NCBI GenBank assembly: GCA_021811745.1
Contig: JAJZNH010000677.1
Span: forward strand, 1-7,067
DNA from: Acidobacteriota bacterium
Lineage (GTDB): Bacteria; Acidobacteriota; Terriglobia; Terriglobales; Acidobacteriaceae
DNA: 7,067 bases
Direction: 5' to 3'
Below, in pieces: positions 5,325 to 7,067 of the stretch; within the stretch, counting starts at the first letter, position 1, and every line of letters starts with the position of its first letter. The position numbers and the translations under genes are program-made. Below the pieces are notes generated by a model. The model was not told the DNA's origin. It saw only the letters and a program-made list of their open reading frames with translations, and did not search any database.

Positions 5325-7067
5325 GCACCCCACGCAAGAAGTCCGGCGGCACGCAAGCCGAGCCGCCCGCCCCCGATGCTGCTTCCACGCCCAAGCCCCA
5401 GGCGGCCAACAAGCCCAAAGCGGCAAAAAAGAAGTCCTCTGCCGCCGAACCCGCCGCCGGCAAGACTGCTCGTCCCGCGGCGAAGAAAGCTGCGAAAAAG
5501 GCCCCCGCGAAAGCGGCCGCGACCGATTCCGCTGCCAAAAAGAAGAGCGCGGATGTCCGGGAAAGCGCAGCCGGAGACGCCGGAAAAGCAGCTCCCAAGC
5601 CCCGCAAGTCCAGCAAGAAGGCCGCCGCACTCACCGGCCCGGTTGTGGATCCCATCGGCGACCTGAGCGATGGCGAAGCGCAGCGCTCGCTGGCCCCGCA
5701 GGCCGAGCCGGAATCCGCCGCCATGATGGAGGCCTATCGCGCCGATACTGCCTCCGATGCCGGGACGGGAACGCCGGAACTGGAACCTGCGCCAACAGGC
5801 CGCGAAGAGAAGGCGCGCAAACGCGCCAAGGCGAAGGCCAAGGCCGCCGGAAAGCCAGCGGAGACGGCCCCGGCTGACGAGGAGGACGCAGAGGCCGCTG
5901 CAGAGGCCGAACTCGAATCGGACGGAGAACGCGACGAAGAGCCTGCCAGCGAGCGGCCGGAGCCGAAGCTTGAACGGCTGCAAAAGATCCTGTCGCAGGC
6001 CGGCATCAGCAGCCGCCGCCACGCGGAAGAGATGATCGTCGCTGGGCAGGTGATGGTCAACGGCCAGGTGGTGACGCAGTTGGGCGCCAAGGCCGATCCG
6101 GGGCGCGACCACATCCGCGTCAACGGTAAGCTGATCCACATCGCTGTCCGCCACCGTACCTTCATGCTCAACAAGCCCAAGGGCTTCGTGACCACGGTGA
6201 GCGACCCCGAGGGCCGGCCGACGGTGATGCAGTTCTTTGAGAAGGTGCGCGAGCGCCTGTACCCCGTGGGGCGGCTCGATTACCAGAGCGAAGGACTGCT
6301 GCTGATGACCAACGACAGCGAGCTGGCCAACCAGCTCACCCGCGCGGCTTCGGGCGTGGAGAAAACCTACCTGGTCAAAGTCTCCGGCCAGCCCGGCGAG
6401 GGCGCTCTTGAACAGTTGCGCGCCGGCGTCAGCATCGACCGCGAGCAGCCGGGCTCCGGCAAGGTCCACGCCGCCCCCAAGTACATTCGCCCATTCCGCT
6501 CCGGCGACAATCCCTGGTATGAAGTGGTGCTCACCGAGGGCCGGAACCGCGAGCTGCGCAAGATGTTCAACGCCGTCGGCCATTTCGTGGAGAAGATTCG
6601 CCGCGTGGGCTACGGACCGCTGGTGCTTGACGTGGAGCCCGGCCAGATCCGCGAACTCACGGCCGAGGAAGTGAACGCGCTGCGCCAGACGGCCGAGGGC
6701 AAACTGAAGCCGAAGCGGCCAAAACTCTGGCCCATGCCGAAGGGTTCCGACCGTCCGGAAAAAGAGGGCGAGAAGGCCCGCGCCCAGCGTCCCGGCGGCC
6801 CGCGGCCGCAGAAGGCTTTCGGGCAGCGCGAAGACAAGCCCTTCCGCCCGCGGCAGGACCGAGGTCCCGCGGCGCCCGGCGGAGCATCGACTCGCTTTCC
6901 CAACCGGGCTCCCAGCCGCTCCCCTCAAGTTCTGAACCGGTTCCAGGAACGGGGCCCGAACAGCTCATCGACTCGCCCGGACGCCGGCGGCCGCCCCGCG
7001 GGCGGTTTCGAGCGTCGGGGGCCTTCTGAAGGCTTCGACCGTCGCGGCCCCTCTAGCTTCAGCGGCC
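5321..7067 (+). CDS. rluB: 23S rRNA pseudouridine synthase, RluB/RsuA family, with long basic N-terminal extension; 3' end beyond window
   Basis: This enzyme should convert a specific uridine of ribosomal RNA to pseudouridine, in 23S rRNA if it is RluB. An S4 RNA-binding domain begins near residue 217 (LERLQKILSQAGISSRRHAE, then GQVMVNGQVV). The catalytic domain contains MLNKPKGFVTT, the active-site block PVGRLDYQSEGLLLMTND with catalytic D320, EKTYLVKV, and LTEGRNRELRKMF followed by VGH. The first 216 residues are low-complexity: a Lys/Ala-rich, histone H1-like part (KKAAKKAPAKAAA) followed by an acidic stretch. After about residue 465 comes an Arg/Gly/Pro-rich tail with repeated FERRGP and FDRRGP units. 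The frame stays open for 582 codons to the window end. The start ATG overlaps the scpB stop (ATGA) and is preceded by GAGG (5310-5313) with a 7-nt spacer, so the two genes are translationally coupled. RsuA, RluE or RluF specificity is possible; the scpB neighbour favours RluB. Confidence 0.92.
   Translation, partial: MSTPRKKSGGTQAEPPAPDAASTPKPQAANKPKAAKKKSSAAEPAAGKTARPAAKKAAKKAPAKAAATDSAAKKKSADVRESAAGDAGKAAPKPRKSSKKAAALTGPVVDPIGDLSDGEAQRSLAPQAEPESAAMMEAYRADTASDAGTGTPELEPAPTGREEKARKRAKAKAKAAGKPAETAPADEEDAEAAAEAELESDGERDEEPASERPEPKLERLQKILSQAGISSRRHAEEMIVAGQVMVNGQVVTQLGAKADPGRDHIRVNGKLIHIAVRHRTFMLNKPKGFVTTVSDPEGRPTVMQFFEKVRERLYPVGRLDYQSEGLLLMTNDSELANQLTRAASGVEKTYLVKVSGQPGEGALEQLRAGVSIDREQPGSGKVHAAPKYIRPFRSGDNPWYEVVLTEGRNRELRKMFNAVGHFVEKIRRVGYGPLVLDVEPGQIRELTAEEVNALRQTAEGKLKPKRPKLWPMPKGSDRPEKEGEKARAQRPGGPRPQKAFGQREDKPFRPRQDRGPAAPGGASTRFPNRAPSRSPQVLNRFQERGPNSSSTRPDAGGRPAGGFERRGPSEGFDRRGPSSFSG

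Noticed and set aside
4988..6928. 646-codon minus-strand open frame opposite rluB
   Set aside because: It is antisense to clear S4 and pseudouridine synthase motifs, is low-complexity and shows no family motif. Long antisense frames are expected at this GC content.
1..7067. CRISPR array, tRNA genes or insertion sequences
   Set aside because: No regularly spaced long repeats, tRNA-like cloverleaf sequences or transposase motifs were seen on either strand.

Overview
The window looks like a high-GC bacterial chromosome segment, probably Acidobacteria or a relative. That assignment is an inference from protein style: the PitA-type transporter, the MSLKAKLEAV start of ScpB and its Ala/Glu-rich insert. 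It is not proven by a marker gene. Most of the sequence is strongly GC-rich (44 of 60 bases in 4621-4680 are G or C). The block from about 2272 to 4132 is clearly less so (28/60 in 3241-3300, 32/60 in 2881-2940). That block carries a defence cassette that looks horizontally acquired.

Layout: (1) 1-247, minus strand: most of an RNase P RNA gene (rnpB), cut by the window start so that its 3' end is missing. (2) 248-598: a gene-free stretch with a probable rnpB promoter element and a possible leader for the next gene containing two hairpins. (3) 599-2215, plus: a complete low-affinity inorganic phosphate transporter of the PiT family. (4) 2272-4132: a complete, compact Type II restriction-modification system. 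A small XRE-type controller gene (C) overlaps an HNH restriction endonuclease gene (R) on the minus strand, and a divergent beta-class DNA amino-methyltransferase gene (M) lies on the plus strand. The 62-bp C/M gap holds two opposed, interlocked promoters and a C-box-like operator. (5) 4191-5324 and 5321 to the window end, plus: scpB (chromosome-segregation condensin subunit) translationally coupled to an RluB/RsuA-family rRNA pseudouridine synthase that runs off the window without a stop.

How the parts work together: the C protein presumably binds the shared C/M control region, so that methylase is made first and endonuclease later. This is the logic known for PvuII-type C.R/M divergent systems. 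The flanking genes are core housekeeping genes. The scpB-rluB pair is a common conserved pair, but scpA, its usual upstream partner, is absent from the window, and the methylase gene ends 58 bp before scpB. The points most worth checking are the interlocked promoter switch, the non-canonical DPWY catalytic motif of the methylase, the unassigned recognition site of the R-M pair, and an 8-bp inverted repeat at the right edge of the cassette.
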